Assembly: GCF_005144865.1 (NCBI RefSeq)
Contig: NZ_SWFM01000001.1
Location: forward strand, 868,001-932,000
Length of the DNA: 64,000 nucleotides
Source: Guptibacillus hwajinpoensis
GTDB taxonomy: Bacteria; Bacillota; Bacilli; Bacillales; Guptibacillaceae
Direction of reading: 5' to 3'
The translations under genes and the position numbers were made by a program. This document shows positions 35,205 through 44,030 of the stretch, in pieces. Below the pieces are notes generated by a model, which ran no database searches, had not been told where the DNA came from, and saw only the letters and a list, made by a program, of their open reading frames with translations. Position 1 is the stretch's first letter, and each line of letters starts with the position of its first letter.

Positions 35205-35867
35205 TTACTTTCCTTCGATTGCTTCGATGATTTTGTTAGCAGCACTTTCACTTGATTGAGGGTTTTGTCCTGTAATCAAGTTACCGTCACGAACGGAAAA
35301 TACTGACCAGTTATCAGCTAATTCGAAGTTTGCGCCTTTTTCACGAAGCTTCGTTTCTAGTAGGAATGGCATTTGTTCTACTAGACCCATTTCGCGTTCT
35401 TCAGAGTCTGTAAATGCACTTACTTTCTTACCTTTTACTAGTGGCGTACCATCTTTGTACGTTACGTTAACAAGTCCTGCTGGACCGTGACATACAGATC
35501 CGATAATTTTCTCAGCTTCTGCCTGCTCTTGAAGGATGTGTTGTAATACTTCGCTATCAGGGAAGTCAAACATCGTGCCGTGACCACCTGGTAGGAATAC
35601 AACATCAAAGTTGTTTGCATCTTCTTTTGTTACCTTCGTTGTATTCTTAAGTTGGTTCTGAGCATCTTCCCACTCTTTTGGATCTTCTTCTGGAATACTA
35701 TTTGGATCAAGTTCCACTTCTCCACCTTGGATTGAAGTGACTTTAATATCGTAACCTTTTTCCTTGAAGATGTTATAAGGAACAGCGAACTCTTCTAGCC
35801 AGAGACCTGTCTTATGCTCTGAATCGATTTCTGTATGATTTGTTAGAACCATTAATACTTTAGTCAA
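35205..35867 (-). CDS. DJ-1/PfpI-family (Hsp31-like) glutamine amidotransferase-like protein
   Basis: 220 residues. Nucleophile Cys in GSVCHGPAGLVN, preceded by FLPGGHGTMFDF; the Glu/His-type site fits the Hsp31/glyoxalase III branch. Such proteins detoxify methylglyoxal or act as stress chaperones. Start is TTG with AAGGAGAGG upstream. With the aldo/keto reductase nearby it may belong to carbonyl stress defence, but they are separate transcription units. Confidence 0.88.
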   Translation of the reverse strand: MTKVLMVLTNHTEIDSEHKTGLWLEEFAVPYNIFKEKGYDIKVTSIQGGEVELDPNSIPEEDPKEWEDAQNQLKNTTKVTKEDANNFDVVFLPGGHGTMFDFPDSEVLQHILQEQAEAEKIIGSVCHGPAGLVNVTYKDGTPLVKGKKVSAFTDSEEREMGLVEQMPFLLETKLREKGANFELADNWSVFSVRDGNLITGQNPQSSESAANKIIEAIEGK

Positions 35868-35979
35868 TGGAATTCCTCTCCTTTATCTTCATTATACTGT
35901 AGTTCATCATGACCACTTTAGTACAATACCCGATGCACAAAAAAGTATGCATCAAATTCTACATCGGAGAAAAATTGTT

Positions 35980-36243
35980 TCAGTATAACAATTTCGGAAT
36001 GATAAAAAAGAGATAGAATATGTTTAAAAACACTGCACTCATAACAAGAAGCGTTTTCTGAGTCTTCAATTGCAGGATGTACATTATTAACCACAGTAGT
36101 AATAATCCGACCGGAACGAGAGCATACATCGTGTTATCACTTAGCAGAAAAACCCCTATAAGCTCTAGAATTGAGTATGGAACAATAATAACGCCCAAGA
36201 TGACGTTGATAATATGAATCCATTTACGATCTAACTGTTTCAT
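35980..36243 (-). CDS. Small membrane protein (87 aa)
   Basis: Three hydrophobic segments (about 8-30, 38-57, 64-85), no recognised domain. ATG with AAAGGAG nine bases upstream. Function unknown. Confidence 0.65.
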   Translation of the reverse strand: MKQLDRKWIHIINVILGVIIVPYSILELIGVFLLSDNTMYALVPVGLLLLWLIMYILQLKTQKTLLVMSAVFLNIFYLFFIIPKLLY

Positions 36244-36489
36244 CTATAGAAACTCCTTTCCCTACAATTCACGTTTCTGGAACCACCTTCTATTCTCTGA
36301 TTCACTTGATCAAGAGTCAATCTTCTTTTTATCGTTTGTCTAGAAAGGAGGGAAATAAGTCACTCTCTCTCCCATTATTTGGACAGATCATGAACATTTC
36401 GTAGTGATTTTTAGCTTTGACGACGAATAGTGTGATTCCTTCCCGAAAGCTTTCACGTGTGTAAAGCATTAAAACGGGGAGGAATTAAC

Positions 36490-37287
36490 ATGATACGAAA
36501 CATAAGAACGATGGCAATGCTCCTGTTAGCAAGCGTAATTTTTGTTGCTACACCAACATTTGCATCAGCTGAATTGGGAGATCGAACACTACAGGAAGGT
36601 GATCAGGGCTCAGATGTTTCTGAATTACAGGATTACCTAATGACAAAAGGTGTTTTTCCATATCATACAGCTACTGGCTATTATGGAGATATTACAGAGA
36701 AAGCCGTTAAAGACTTCCAGCGCTCAAGAAATCTTAAAGAAGACGGGATTGCTGGATCTGAAACGAATCAAAAGATTAAAGTTTTACGTCAAGGTGATAT
36801 TGGTAAGCAAGTTATACATATCCAGAGCCAGTTAGAACAAACGAATTATAACGTATCGATGGACGGTATTTATGGATCTGGTACAGTTGAGGCAGTTGAG
36901 CAATTTCAGCGCAACAACAACCTGGAAGTTGACGGCATTGCGGGTCCAGGTACGCGTAGAGCATTAGACCGCAAAGCTTCACATAAGTCAGCAGCTGGGA
37001 AAGAATTAACTGTTGAAAGCACCGCATATACTGCTGATTGTGATGGGTGCTCAGGCGTAACAAAGATGGGACTTGATTTAAAGACCTATCCAGATGCAAA
37101 AGTTATTGCCGTGGATCCTAACGTTATTCCACTTGGCTCGATTGTTGAAGTAGAAGGATACGGTGTTGCCATAGCTGCAGACATCGGTGGTGCTATTGAT
37201 GGAGATCGAATTGATGTGTTTGTTTCCGATCAAGATGATGCAATGAATTGGGGAAGAAAAGACGTATCAATTAAAGTAATTGAGTAG
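36490..37287 (+). CDS. Secreted cell-wall protein with two peptidoglycan-binding domains and a 3D domain (YocH-like)
   Basis: 265 residues. Sec signal peptide to about Ala27 (PTFASA). Two PG_binding_1 repeats follow (LQEGDQGSDVSELQDYL and LRQGDIGKQVIHIQSQL, each ending DGIAG). The C-terminal 3D domain has the three Asp residues seen in DPNVIPLGSIV, AADIGG and DRIDVFV, as in resuscitation-type lytic transglycosylases. It probably remodels peptidoglycan outside the cell. ATG with GGGGAGGAA; a start at 36457 would put the signal peptide internally. Confidence 0.9.
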   Translation: MIRNIRTMAMLLLASVIFVATPTFASAELGDRTLQEGDQGSDVSELQDYLMTKGVFPYHTATGYYGDITEKAVKDFQRSRNLKEDGIAGSETNQKIKVLRQGDIGKQVIHIQSQLEQTNYNVSMDGIYGSGTVEAVEQFQRNNNLEVDGIAGPGTRRALDRKASHKSAAGKELTVESTAYTADCDGCSGVTKMGLDLKTYPDAKVIAVDPNVIPLGSIVEVEGYGVAIAADIGGAIDGDRIDVFVSDQDDAMNWGRKDVSIKVIE

Positions 37288-37321
37288 TAATACAATATGG
37301 TCTTAAAAAAGCTGAATAACA

Positions 37322-37363
37322 AAAGGACAGGTTCTCTTTACTGAGGAGCCTGTCCTTCTTTTA
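37322..37363. terminator. Bidirectional terminator between YocH-like and AI-2E-type genes
   Basis: AAGGACAGG/CCTGTCCTT stem with an inner CTC/GAG pairing and T tracts. Confidence 0.85.
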
Positions 37364-37368
37364 TCACT

Positions 37369-38469
37369 CTAGCTACGCGTGGAATGCTTCCCGTGCTGTT
37401 GCAATTTAATTAATCGATACGTGTGAGTGAAAATCACTTTTAATACCGCATATGTTGGTATCGCAAGGATCAATCCAAGGAAGCCAGCAAGACTACTAGC
37501 AACTAGTAGCAATAAAATGATAGTTAAAGGGTGGATATCCAGTTTCTTTCCCATTACGAGTGGTGAAACAAGATTACTTTCAATCTGTTGAATAACAATG
37601 ACTCCGAGTACAACCCAAAGTGCAGTAAGTGGTGATTGAATAAGACCGACTATTACCCCCGGGGCAGTTCCAATAATTGGACCAATAAACGGTACAACAT
37701 TAAGAAACAACGCGATTAATGCCAGAATTAAAGCATAATCCAAATCGATAATCACGTACCAGATGTAGACGAACGTTCCAATAAACAAACTTACTATCAG
37801 TTGCCCTTGAATAAATCCACTAAGTGCATCATCCATATCTTCTAGTATTTTCGCACCTTCTTTTCTATGCTCTCTTGGCACTACCCGTAATAAGGACGGC
37901 ATCAACTTCTTTCCATCTTTCAACATGAAAAAAAGGATAAAAGGAAGTAGAGCAATTCCGATCAGTACATTTGTTACGACATTGAGAATTGAGAAAATAT
38001 AATTTCCAAATGACGAGCTGATTTCACCTATTGAACCAGAAATTCGGTCAGTTAAACCATTAACGTCAACCATATCACTTTGAAGAAATCTAGCTATGTA
38101 AGGGTTCCTTTCCCAATCGCTAATCGCTTTCTGTAGATCTGAGATTAGAGTCGGTGCTCCTTTGACAAGGCTATTAAATTGATCAATAAGAACAGGACCA
38201 ATACTAATTACAAGACCTGTTACGCCACCAGCAAGCGCCAAGTAAACGATTAGTATCCCAAGCGGACGAGGTATTTTCCATTTTTCTAGTAGTGCAATAA
38301 CTGGTCTTAGAATATAGTAGAAAACACCAGCTGCAATGATAGGAAACGCAAGTGTCGTTACTAAAATAACAAGCGGTCGAAATATGAAGTCAATCCTACT
38401 ACCCACCCAGATGACTGTGAAGATGAGAAGCAGCCAGACGAAAAAGCGAAATAATCGAGATTGCTGCAT
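37369..38469 (-). CDS. AI-2E family transporter (UPF0118 permease)
   Basis: 366 residues, about eight membrane helices, with the family blocks PFILFFMLKDG, GFIQGQLIVSLFIG and NVVPFIGPIIGTAPGVIVG. Related proteins export autoinducer-2 or act as Na+/H+ antiporters. The ATG at 38469 has AAAGGATGTG upstream and lies four bases after the kinase-like gene stop, so the two form an operon; the longer frame from 38505 would overlap that gene. Confidence 0.88.
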   Translation of the reverse strand: MQQSRLFRFFVWLLLIFTVIWVGSRIDFIFRPLVILVTTLAFPIIAAGVFYYILRPVIALLEKWKIPRPLGILIVYLALAGGVTGLVISIGPVLIDQFNSLVKGAPTLISDLQKAISDWERNPYIARFLQSDMVDVNGLTDRISGSIGEISSSFGNYIFSILNVVTNVLIGIALLPFILFFMLKDGKKLMPSLLRVVPREHRKEGAKILEDMDDALSGFIQGQLIVSLFIGTFVYIWYVIIDLDYALILALIALFLNVVPFIGPIIGTAPGVIVGLIQSPLTALWVVLGVIVIQQIESNLVSPLVMGKKLDIHPLTIILLLLVASSLAGFLGLILAIPTYAVLKVIFTHTYRLIKLQQHGKHSTRS

Positions 38470-38473
38470 GAAA

Positions 38474-39082
38474 TCACATCCTTTTTTTGATTCGTATATA
38501 ACCATGACGATAGAGTTTGATGATTGTCTCTATCACCCATTTTGGATACTTTTTTGGAAAATAACTGTGTTGATAATAGGCATAATAGACAGATTTCAGA
38601 TCATCCCAATGCGTACATATGGTAGATTGACGAAAGCGAACGACATCAATGACCCTAACTTCCCCGCTTGAAAGAAGCATCACATTTTGTAGGTGTGTAT
38701 CAGATGGATTTAAGTCTTTCTGACGAGCATAGTCCAGTGCTTGATCCACCTTCTTAATTATCTCTTCCGTGATCACTATTCCTTGTCTTAAACATTCATA
38801 GAGTGTCATACCTTCTAGATATTCAAGAACGAGGTAACCCGCTCCTTCTTCATAAAGTATCGGGTAATAATTAGCATTATCAAGTTCATGATAGATGGAC
38901 GCTTCCTGCGCTGCTAGATGAACATACTCTGGATAGAAAACCTTCAGTACCTTTTTTTCACCAGGTAGCTTAAATACGACCGCACTTCTCCCTCTTCCTA
39001 CAATAACAAGCTCATCTGGTTTCGTAACAACTGTTTCTCCTTTAATGATAATACGCGTAACCACGTTAGCTATATCATTCAC
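38474..39082 (-). CDS. Protein kinase-like protein (YrzF-like)
   Basis: 202 residues. Glycine-rich GRGRSAVVFKLPGEKKVLKVF supplies the ATP-binding Lys, and VLEYLEGMTLYECL is hinge-like. The catalytic loop reads DLNPSDTHLQNVML, where a canonical kinase has HRDxKxxN: Asp and Asn are kept but spaced as in short RIO/YrzF-type proteins. The DFG equivalent is VIDVV. It may be a small Ser/Thr kinase; activity is not certain. Operon with the AI-2E-type permease. Confidence 0.75.
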   Translation of the reverse strand: MNDIANVVTRIIIKGETVVTKPDELVIVGRGRSAVVFKLPGEKKVLKVFYPEYVHLAAQEASIYHELDNANYYPILYEEGAGYLVLEYLEGMTLYECLRQGIVITEEIIKKVDQALDYARQKDLNPSDTHLQNVMLLSSGEVRVIDVVRFRQSTICTHWDDLKSVYYAYYQHSYFPKKYPKWVIETIIKLYRHGYIRIKKRM

Positions 39083-39304
39083 ATCCGAGCACCCTCTTCA
39101 TAAACAATCATACCAGTTCACTATTTCATAAAATTAAGTATACTTTACTCCTTCAACGATAGGAAAGGTCCAAAGATTTGGCAAAAGCCTGTCCTTCTAT
39201 TTCATATAAGAATAAATTAGGTCGAATAGCAAACCTGTTATTCGACCATGGAAGAAGTTTCATATAGAACTATACGAAGAAGAGTAATAAGATGTTTCAC
39301 TTCA

Positions 39305-40249
39305 TTAGAATTCATCTCCACTCATTGTCCCCATAAACGATTTGTAAAACGATAAATAATCTAGCGAGATTGCTACAGAATGGATTGGTCTTCCATCGAA
39401 ATCATGAGGATCAAACGTTTTTCGAAAATCTCCGATGCTTAGTCCACGCGCTTCACCCGAAATCTCCACAGCTACAGCCGTACGATAGAACTCACACATC
39501 TTTCCCTCTCTTACTCCCATCAACGTTAGGGCATCATGAACAGGAGCGCCTTCAATGCCAGGCACCTTTTTCTTATAGAATTCCTCATAATAATAATCAA
39601 GTAGCGGCTTCAACAAATGAGTTCTGTCTTTTCTATTAATATAATTCACCATCCCTGGCGTAACGATTGCGTTCTGCGTCACATTCAACGGATAAAGAAA
39701 AACATTTTCTGCATACCTCATTACAATGTTAGCAGCAACAGGGTCAGCATAGAAATTGGCTTCAGCACTAGGCGTCACATTACCTGGAACGTTAAAAGCT
39801 CCACCCATGATGTAAAAGGAGTTAATCGACTTCATTGTATCAGGATAGAGTAGAAACAGTGTGGCGAGTGAAGTCATTCTTCCAACATTTACAATCACAA
39901 GATCTGAATATTTTTCAATTATACCTATAACCTCGAAGAAATTCTCCAATGCAAGAGCATTGGCAGGCGGTGGTGAAATAGGTCCTAACCCCTGTGGTCC
40001 ATGAACATCCGGGTAGAAAACAGGAACCTCTCCTGTCATCGGCTTCTCAGCTCCACCCATGACTGGAATATCCGTTCTTCCTATTTTCTCTAATAAGTAT
40101 CGCACATTTCGTGTTGTCTGTTTTTTTGAAACATTACCATAGCAAGCCACAATTCCAATAACATCAATATCGTTGGATAAGTAGGCATAAATCAGAGCAA
40201 CCGTGTCATCAATTCCTACATCTCCAAAAAAAAGCACCTTCCTTCCCAA
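39305..40249 (-). CDS. Inosine-uridine preferring nucleoside hydrolase family protein
   Basis: 314 residues. The calcium/ribose motif is FGDVGIDDTVAL rather than DTDPGxDDA: the first Asp is Phe8, while Asp10, Asp14 and Asp15 remain. Later ligands NPIG-like VNVGRMTSLATL and GAPVHDALTL are present. It should split ribonucleosides into base and ribose, but the altered first metal ligand leaves activity open. Start TTG with GAGGTG upstream. The gap 39083-39304 shows nothing I can name. Confidence 0.82.
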   Translation of the reverse strand: MGRKVLFFGDVGIDDTVALIYAYLSNDIDVIGIVACYGNVSKKQTTRNVRYLLEKIGRTDIPVMGGAEKPMTGEVPVFYPDVHGPQGLGPISPPPANALALENFFEVIGIIEKYSDLVIVNVGRMTSLATLFLLYPDTMKSINSFYIMGGAFNVPGNVTPSAEANFYADPVAANIVMRYAENVFLYPLNVTQNAIVTPGMVNYINRKDRTHLLKPLLDYYYEEFYKKKVPGIEGAPVHDALTLMGVREGKMCEFYRTAVAVEISGEARGLSIGDFRKTFDPHDFDGRPIHSVAISLDYLSFYKSFMGTMSGDEF

Positions 40250-40370
40250 CCTTTACACCTCATTCCTCATCATTTCTATACTGATTAGCATATTCATTCA
40301 TTCTAAGTTTAGAAGATTGATCTCGATGAAGCGTTAGTTATAGAAAAGATAAATACAATGACATAAAGAA

Positions 40371-40578
40371 AGGCTCTTTCCTCAAAGATTGTTGCTTTTG
40401 ACAGAGTCTTTGTATAAAGAATCAAACCTGGCTGATTGGAGCGGCGCTCGACGCTTGCGGGACTAGCGGGACAGTTGCCGAGGAGGCTTACCGCCCGCAC
40501 CAAGGAAAGCGGGCAGGAGCGGAAATCACCCTCACTCTTATAGCAACAATGTTTACGAAAACAGCCTAAAGAAAAGAA
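40371..40578. repeat. Dispersed foldback repeat, copy R5
   Basis: About 208 bp with ends AGGCTCTTTCCTCAAAGATTG and TTACGAAAACAGCCTAAAG. The core is diverged (GCTCGACGCTTGCGGGACTA, then CAGTTGCCGAGGAGGCTTAC) and pairs less well than R1. It fills the gap between the lipid kinase and the nucleoside hydrolase. Confidence 0.85.
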
Positions 40579-40591
40579 GAGTACAAATTCC

Positions 40592-41479
40592 CTACTCTTC
40601 TGGAACAAATATATTTAGTTCGTTATGCAAGACCTTCGCCTCAAAGGGTAGATGAACCCCCTCATCACCATCGATATTCACAACAAGATCTTCTTCAGAT
40701 TCGACTTTTAGATTAGATGCTGCGAAATATTCAACCTGTCCATTGTTCTGCAATTTACCACTCAATAGATCCGGTATAATTTTAAACACTTGCGGGAGTG
40801 ATAACTCTCTTAAAATAAACACATGGAAATAACCATCATTTACTTCTGCATGCTCAGCGAAAGATTCAATTCCTCCAACAGAATTTGTTAACGCCACAAG
40901 CATGATATAAGCTTTTCCTTCCCACACCTTTCCATCATAAGATATGTTGAGATTAAAAGGTGTTTTATCTTTTAAAGCTTTTGCACCTTCAATTAAATAA
41001 GCAAGTGGTCCGAACCTTGATTTCTGTTCCGGACTAACGTCATACACAGCTTCCGCTATAGCACCAACTGCAAGAACATTCATAAAATAGCGATTATTAA
41101 TTTGACCAATGTCAACCGGCTTTGTATGCTGCTGGCTGAGAACTTGGAGCGCTTTTTGGGGTTGCATAGGAATGCCTAGTGCCCTTGCGAAGTCGTTAAC
41201 AGTCCCAAGTGGAATAAATCCAAAATCTGGCCGTTCTGATTCCATTGCAAGGCCGTTGACGGCTTCGTTAATAGTGCCGTCACCTCCCATTGCTACAAGT
41301 GTATTAAAATGATTTTCACAAGCAGCTCTTGCAAACCGAACAGCGTCCCCTTCTTTTTCTGTATACTTCACAGTCACATCAATATGATTCTGTTCTAGAA
41401 TGGCTACAGCATCATCTTCAAAATCTTTAGCTTTTTCTTTACCCGAAGATGGGTTAATAATCAGCATCGCTCGCTTCAA
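40592..41479 (-). CDS. Diacylglycerol/lipid kinase, YegS/BmrU family
   Basis: 295 residues. N-terminal DAGK catalytic domain: INPSSGKEKA, GGDGTINEAVNGL (nucleotide-binding) and PLGTVNDFAR. The beta-sandwich C-terminal domain ends in NIDGDEGVHLPFEAKVL. It phosphorylates diacylglycerol or related lipids at the membrane. Start is TTG with AAGGAGGG eight bases upstream; an ATG four codons later is an alternative. Confidence 0.9.
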   Translation of the reverse strand: MKRAMLIINPSSGKEKAKDFEDDAVAILEQNHIDVTVKYTEKEGDAVRFARAACENHFNTLVAMGGDGTINEAVNGLAMESERPDFGFIPLGTVNDFARALGIPMQPQKALQVLSQQHTKPVDIGQINNRYFMNVLAVGAIAEAVYDVSPEQKSRFGPLAYLIEGAKALKDKTPFNLNISYDGKVWEGKAYIMLVALTNSVGGIESFAEHAEVNDGYFHVFILRELSLPQVFKIIPDLLSGKLQNNGQVEYFAASNLKVESEEDLVVNIDGDEGVHLPFEAKVLHNELNIFVPEE

Positions 41480-41657
41480 TGAAAAGCCCTCCTTAAGACA
41501 ATAATCATTATGTATTCCGCTTCATTCATTCCCTTCTTTCCATTTCTCGAAACAGTTTTGACCGTTTTACTAAGCTTTCCACCCGAGAAATGAAGGACGA
41601 ATACGAAGAAATTAAGTGGTAATGAACAGTCGATTTAAACAGAAAGGATTAGAAAAC

Positions 41658-41885
41658 TTGAAAAAACAACTCTATTTCTCTATAAGTTTTATCATTCTAT
41701 TTTTCTTCTTACAATTTATATCAGGACTCTCTTCCACATTGTTCTTTAATAAAGAGTCCTATTCGCGTGTTGGTGACTATACTACTGCTGAGAACTCTGT
41801 CCTTACTACTATCATCGTGATCGCAATCTCTGCTAGTCTAGCTTACTTTATTCAGAGATGGATGATGAAAAGAATTTCTAAATAA
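41658..41885 (+). CDS. Small membrane protein (75 aa)
   Basis: Two membrane helices (YFSISFIILFFFLQFISGL and VLTTIIVIAISASLAYFI) with a polar loop between. TTG start with AAAGGA ten bases upstream; an ATG at 41616 lacks a site. No family recognised. Confidence 0.55.
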   Translation: MKKQLYFSISFIILFFFLQFISGLSSTLFFNKESYSRVGDYTTAENSVLTTIIVIAISASLAYFIQRWMMKRISK

Positions 41886-42006
41886 TCTATTACCATACTT
41901 CTTTAATGAATTTTCAATAAAATAATTTTCAAAAGAGTTTCTCTATTGATAAAAAATTACAGTTCATGCTATTATTTAGAAAAGTTCATAATTGTGTAAC
42001 ATTTTT

Positions 42007-42176
42007 CGACACGAGATAGCGAACCTGTCGTCGGTCCAAAGGGCTACACTATTTTGAAAGCGATTAACTGTTGGTTTGTATAGTAGCGTAACCTGCTAAC
42101 AACTAACTGTCGATCTCCTATTAGAGAATTTCTATTCTCTCTATTGGTAGATAGACAGTTTTTTATTTTATTAGCA
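42007..42176 (+). promoter_or_regulatory. Structured leader RNA with terminator before the OFA transporter
   Basis: Two similar hairpins are followed by a long terminator. Hairpin a (42007-42033): CGAC, bulge, GATAG, loop CGAAC, CTGTC, GTCG. Hairpin b (42070-42103): GTTG, bulge, TAGTAG, loop CGTAAC, CTGCTA, CAAC. The terminator (about 42105-42176) pairs AACTGTC with GACAGTT and AGAGAAT with ATTCTCT, then runs into T. This is the layout of a riboswitch or attenuator. I do not recognise the class. Confidence 0.6.
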
Positions 42177-42213
42177 TTGTTAGCATGGTAAAGAACTAAA
42201 GGGGATGAAGTGG

Positions 42214-43476
42214 ATGAGCAAGGTGAAAAACAGATGGCTAATCGCAGCATCTGCAGTAGGAATACATATTTCAATTGGTTCCGTTTATGCATGGAGTAAT
42301 TTTACCGATCCATTAATTAACGAGTTTGGCTGGTCTGCAAAGCAAGTTCAATTCACATTTAGTCTAGCTATCCTTTTTCTTGGATTATCAGCAGCTTTTA
42401 TGGGACATTTTGTAGAAAAATATGGACCTAGGAAATCAGGACTTCTAGCAGCAAGCTTCTTCGGTATTGGGATCTTTGGATCTGGCCTCGCCGTAAATAT
42501 GGGTTCATTACCACTACTCTATATTTTCTATGGAGCACTAGGAGGAATAGGGCTTGGGGTTGGGTATATCGCTCCTGTATCGACACTTGTTAAGTGGTTC
42601 CCTGACCGTCGCGGCTTAGCAACAGGGCTTGCAATTATGGGCTTTGGATTTGCTGCAGCAATCGCAAGTCCAGTCATGGACATATTAATTAAATCAATGG
42701 GAACGGCTAATACGTTTTATATTCTAGGCGCAAGTTATTTCATCATTATGGTTGCCTCTTCCCTCTATTTAGAGAAGCCACCTGAAGGCTGGATGCCTGA
42801 AGGTTTTGAAGAAAAGCAGAAGAAATCAAAAACGAAGGGTGACCTTGCTCAATTAACAGCAAATGAGGCCATTAAAACAGCACGATTCTACTTCTTATGG
42901 CTAATGCTCTTTATTAATGTTACATGTGGTATTGCGATCCTGTCTGCTGCAAAACCTCTTGCACAGGAAAGTATCGGGCTATCTACTGCAGAAGCAGCAG
43001 CACTAGTTGGCGTGCTGGGTATTTTTAATGGACTTGGACGAATCGGTTGGGCTTCCATATCCGATTACATCGGTCGACCAAATACGTACACGACATTCTT
43101 TGTTCTACAGATTGGGCTATTCGCTCTTCTTCCACATACGACGACGGCAATTCTGTTCCAAATCATGCTCGCAATCGTCTATACGTGCTACGGTGGCGGC
43201 TTTGCGTCCATTCCAGCTTTCATTGGAGATATGTTCGGCACGAAACAACTCGGTGCAATTCATGGCTATATCCTAACTGCTTGGGCAGCCGCAGGATTAG
43301 TCGGCCCTATGTTTGCTGCATGGATGAAAGATACAACAGGAAGCTACGCTGCTAGTTTGACATTTTTTGCTGGGATGTTCGTCATTGCGCTCATTATCTC
43401 GATTGTGATTAGGAAAGATATTCGTCGGTTGCGTAAAGAAAATGCCCTTCAACCTGCTACAAATATGAATACGTAA
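42214..43476 (+). CDS. OFA-family MFS transporter (oxalate/formate antiporter-like)
   Basis: 420 residues, 12 membrane helices, with the OFA opening IHISIGSVYAWSNFTDPL and GLGVGYIAPVSTLVKWFPDRRGLATG. It probably moves a small organic anion such as formate or oxalate. The ATG at 42214 lies nine bases after AAAGGGG; the ATG at 42205 touches that site. It is followed by the DUF2294 and molybdopterin genes, where other Bacillus clusters carry a formate channel, which suggests a shared formate-related role. Confidence 0.85.
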   Translation: MSKVKNRWLIAASAVGIHISIGSVYAWSNFTDPLINEFGWSAKQVQFTFSLAILFLGLSAAFMGHFVEKYGPRKSGLLAASFFGIGIFGSGLAVNMGSLPLLYIFYGALGGIGLGVGYIAPVSTLVKWFPDRRGLATGLAIMGFGFAAAIASPVMDILIKSMGTANTFYILGASYFIIMVASSLYLEKPPEGWMPEGFEEKQKKSKTKGDLAQLTANEAIKTARFYFLWLMLFINVTCGIAILSAAKPLAQESIGLSTAEAAALVGVLGIFNGLGRIGWASISDYIGRPNTYTTFFVLQIGLFALLPHTTTAILFQIMLAIVYTCYGGGFASIPAFIGDMFGTKQLGAIHGYILTAWAAAGLVGPMFAAWMKDTTGSYAASLTFFAGMFVIALIISIVIRKDIRRLRKENALQPATNMNT

Positions 43477-43545
43477 GATCTTTTTAAAGTGATGATCCTG
43501 TGGTAAAGTATGGATAAGATCATCAAGATAAGAAAGTAGGACGCA

Positions 43546-43905
43546 ATGAATAAGTATGAAGCAGAATTCAGCAACCTTGTTCGTTCTTTTCGAAAAAAGC
43601 ACATGGGCAAAGGGCCAAGTAAGATTACAACAACGTTTTGTAAGAATTGGGCCATTTGCGAAATGGAAGGCAATCTTTCACCTGTTGAGAAGTTCATTGC
43701 TAGCGCAAATGAGGGCAAGCAAATGCTTCGAGCTGCAAGAACTGAAATGGTAAAAGAAATGTACAGAAACAATCCTCCCGTACAAATGGAAGAGTTCCTC
43801 GGGAGTAAGTTCGTAGACCTTTTCGTAGACATCGACATTGACCGCGATTTCGGCATGTCAATCTTTGTCTTTGATGACAATATTCAAGAAAAATATTCTA
43901 AATAG
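43546..43905 (+). CDS. DUF2294 protein (YrhF-like)
   Basis: 119 residues. FRKKHMGKGPSKITTTFCKN near the start and EMYRNNPPVQMEEFLGSKFV are DUF2294 features. In B. subtilis yrhF lies in the formate-dehydrogenase-like yrh cluster, and here it sits between the OFA transporter and a molybdopterin oxidoreductase. Molecular role unknown. ATG with GTAGGA upstream. Confidence 0.8.
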   Translation: MNKYEAEFSNLVRSFRKKHMGKGPSKITTTFCKNWAICEMEGNLSPVEKFIASANEGKQMLRAARTEMVKEMYRNNPPVQMEEFLGSKFVDLFVDIDIDRDFGMSIFVFDDNIQEKYSK

Positions 43906-43998
43906 GTTAGGCACTTGGCAGCGATCCTGCTAAAGACTCAACCACCGTGTTGTTCACTCATTTTCCGAAATGCCGTGGACAAACGGTGGTTTTTTATT
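43905..43998 (+). promoter_or_regulatory. Structured leader RNA with terminator before the FdhF/YdeP gene
   Basis: Hairpin c (43917-43931): GGCAG, loop CGATC, CTGCT, which matches hairpins a and b of the leader at 42.0 kb. A GGTT at 43905-43908 could pair with AACC at 43940-43943, which is also the first arm of the terminator (AACCACCG with CGGTGGTT, inner TTGTTCAC with GTGGACAA, then a T run). The alternative pairings suggest conditional termination. Confidence 0.6.
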
Positions 43999-44030
43999 TG
44001 TTAATAACCACTAACTTAGGAGTGAGAGCA

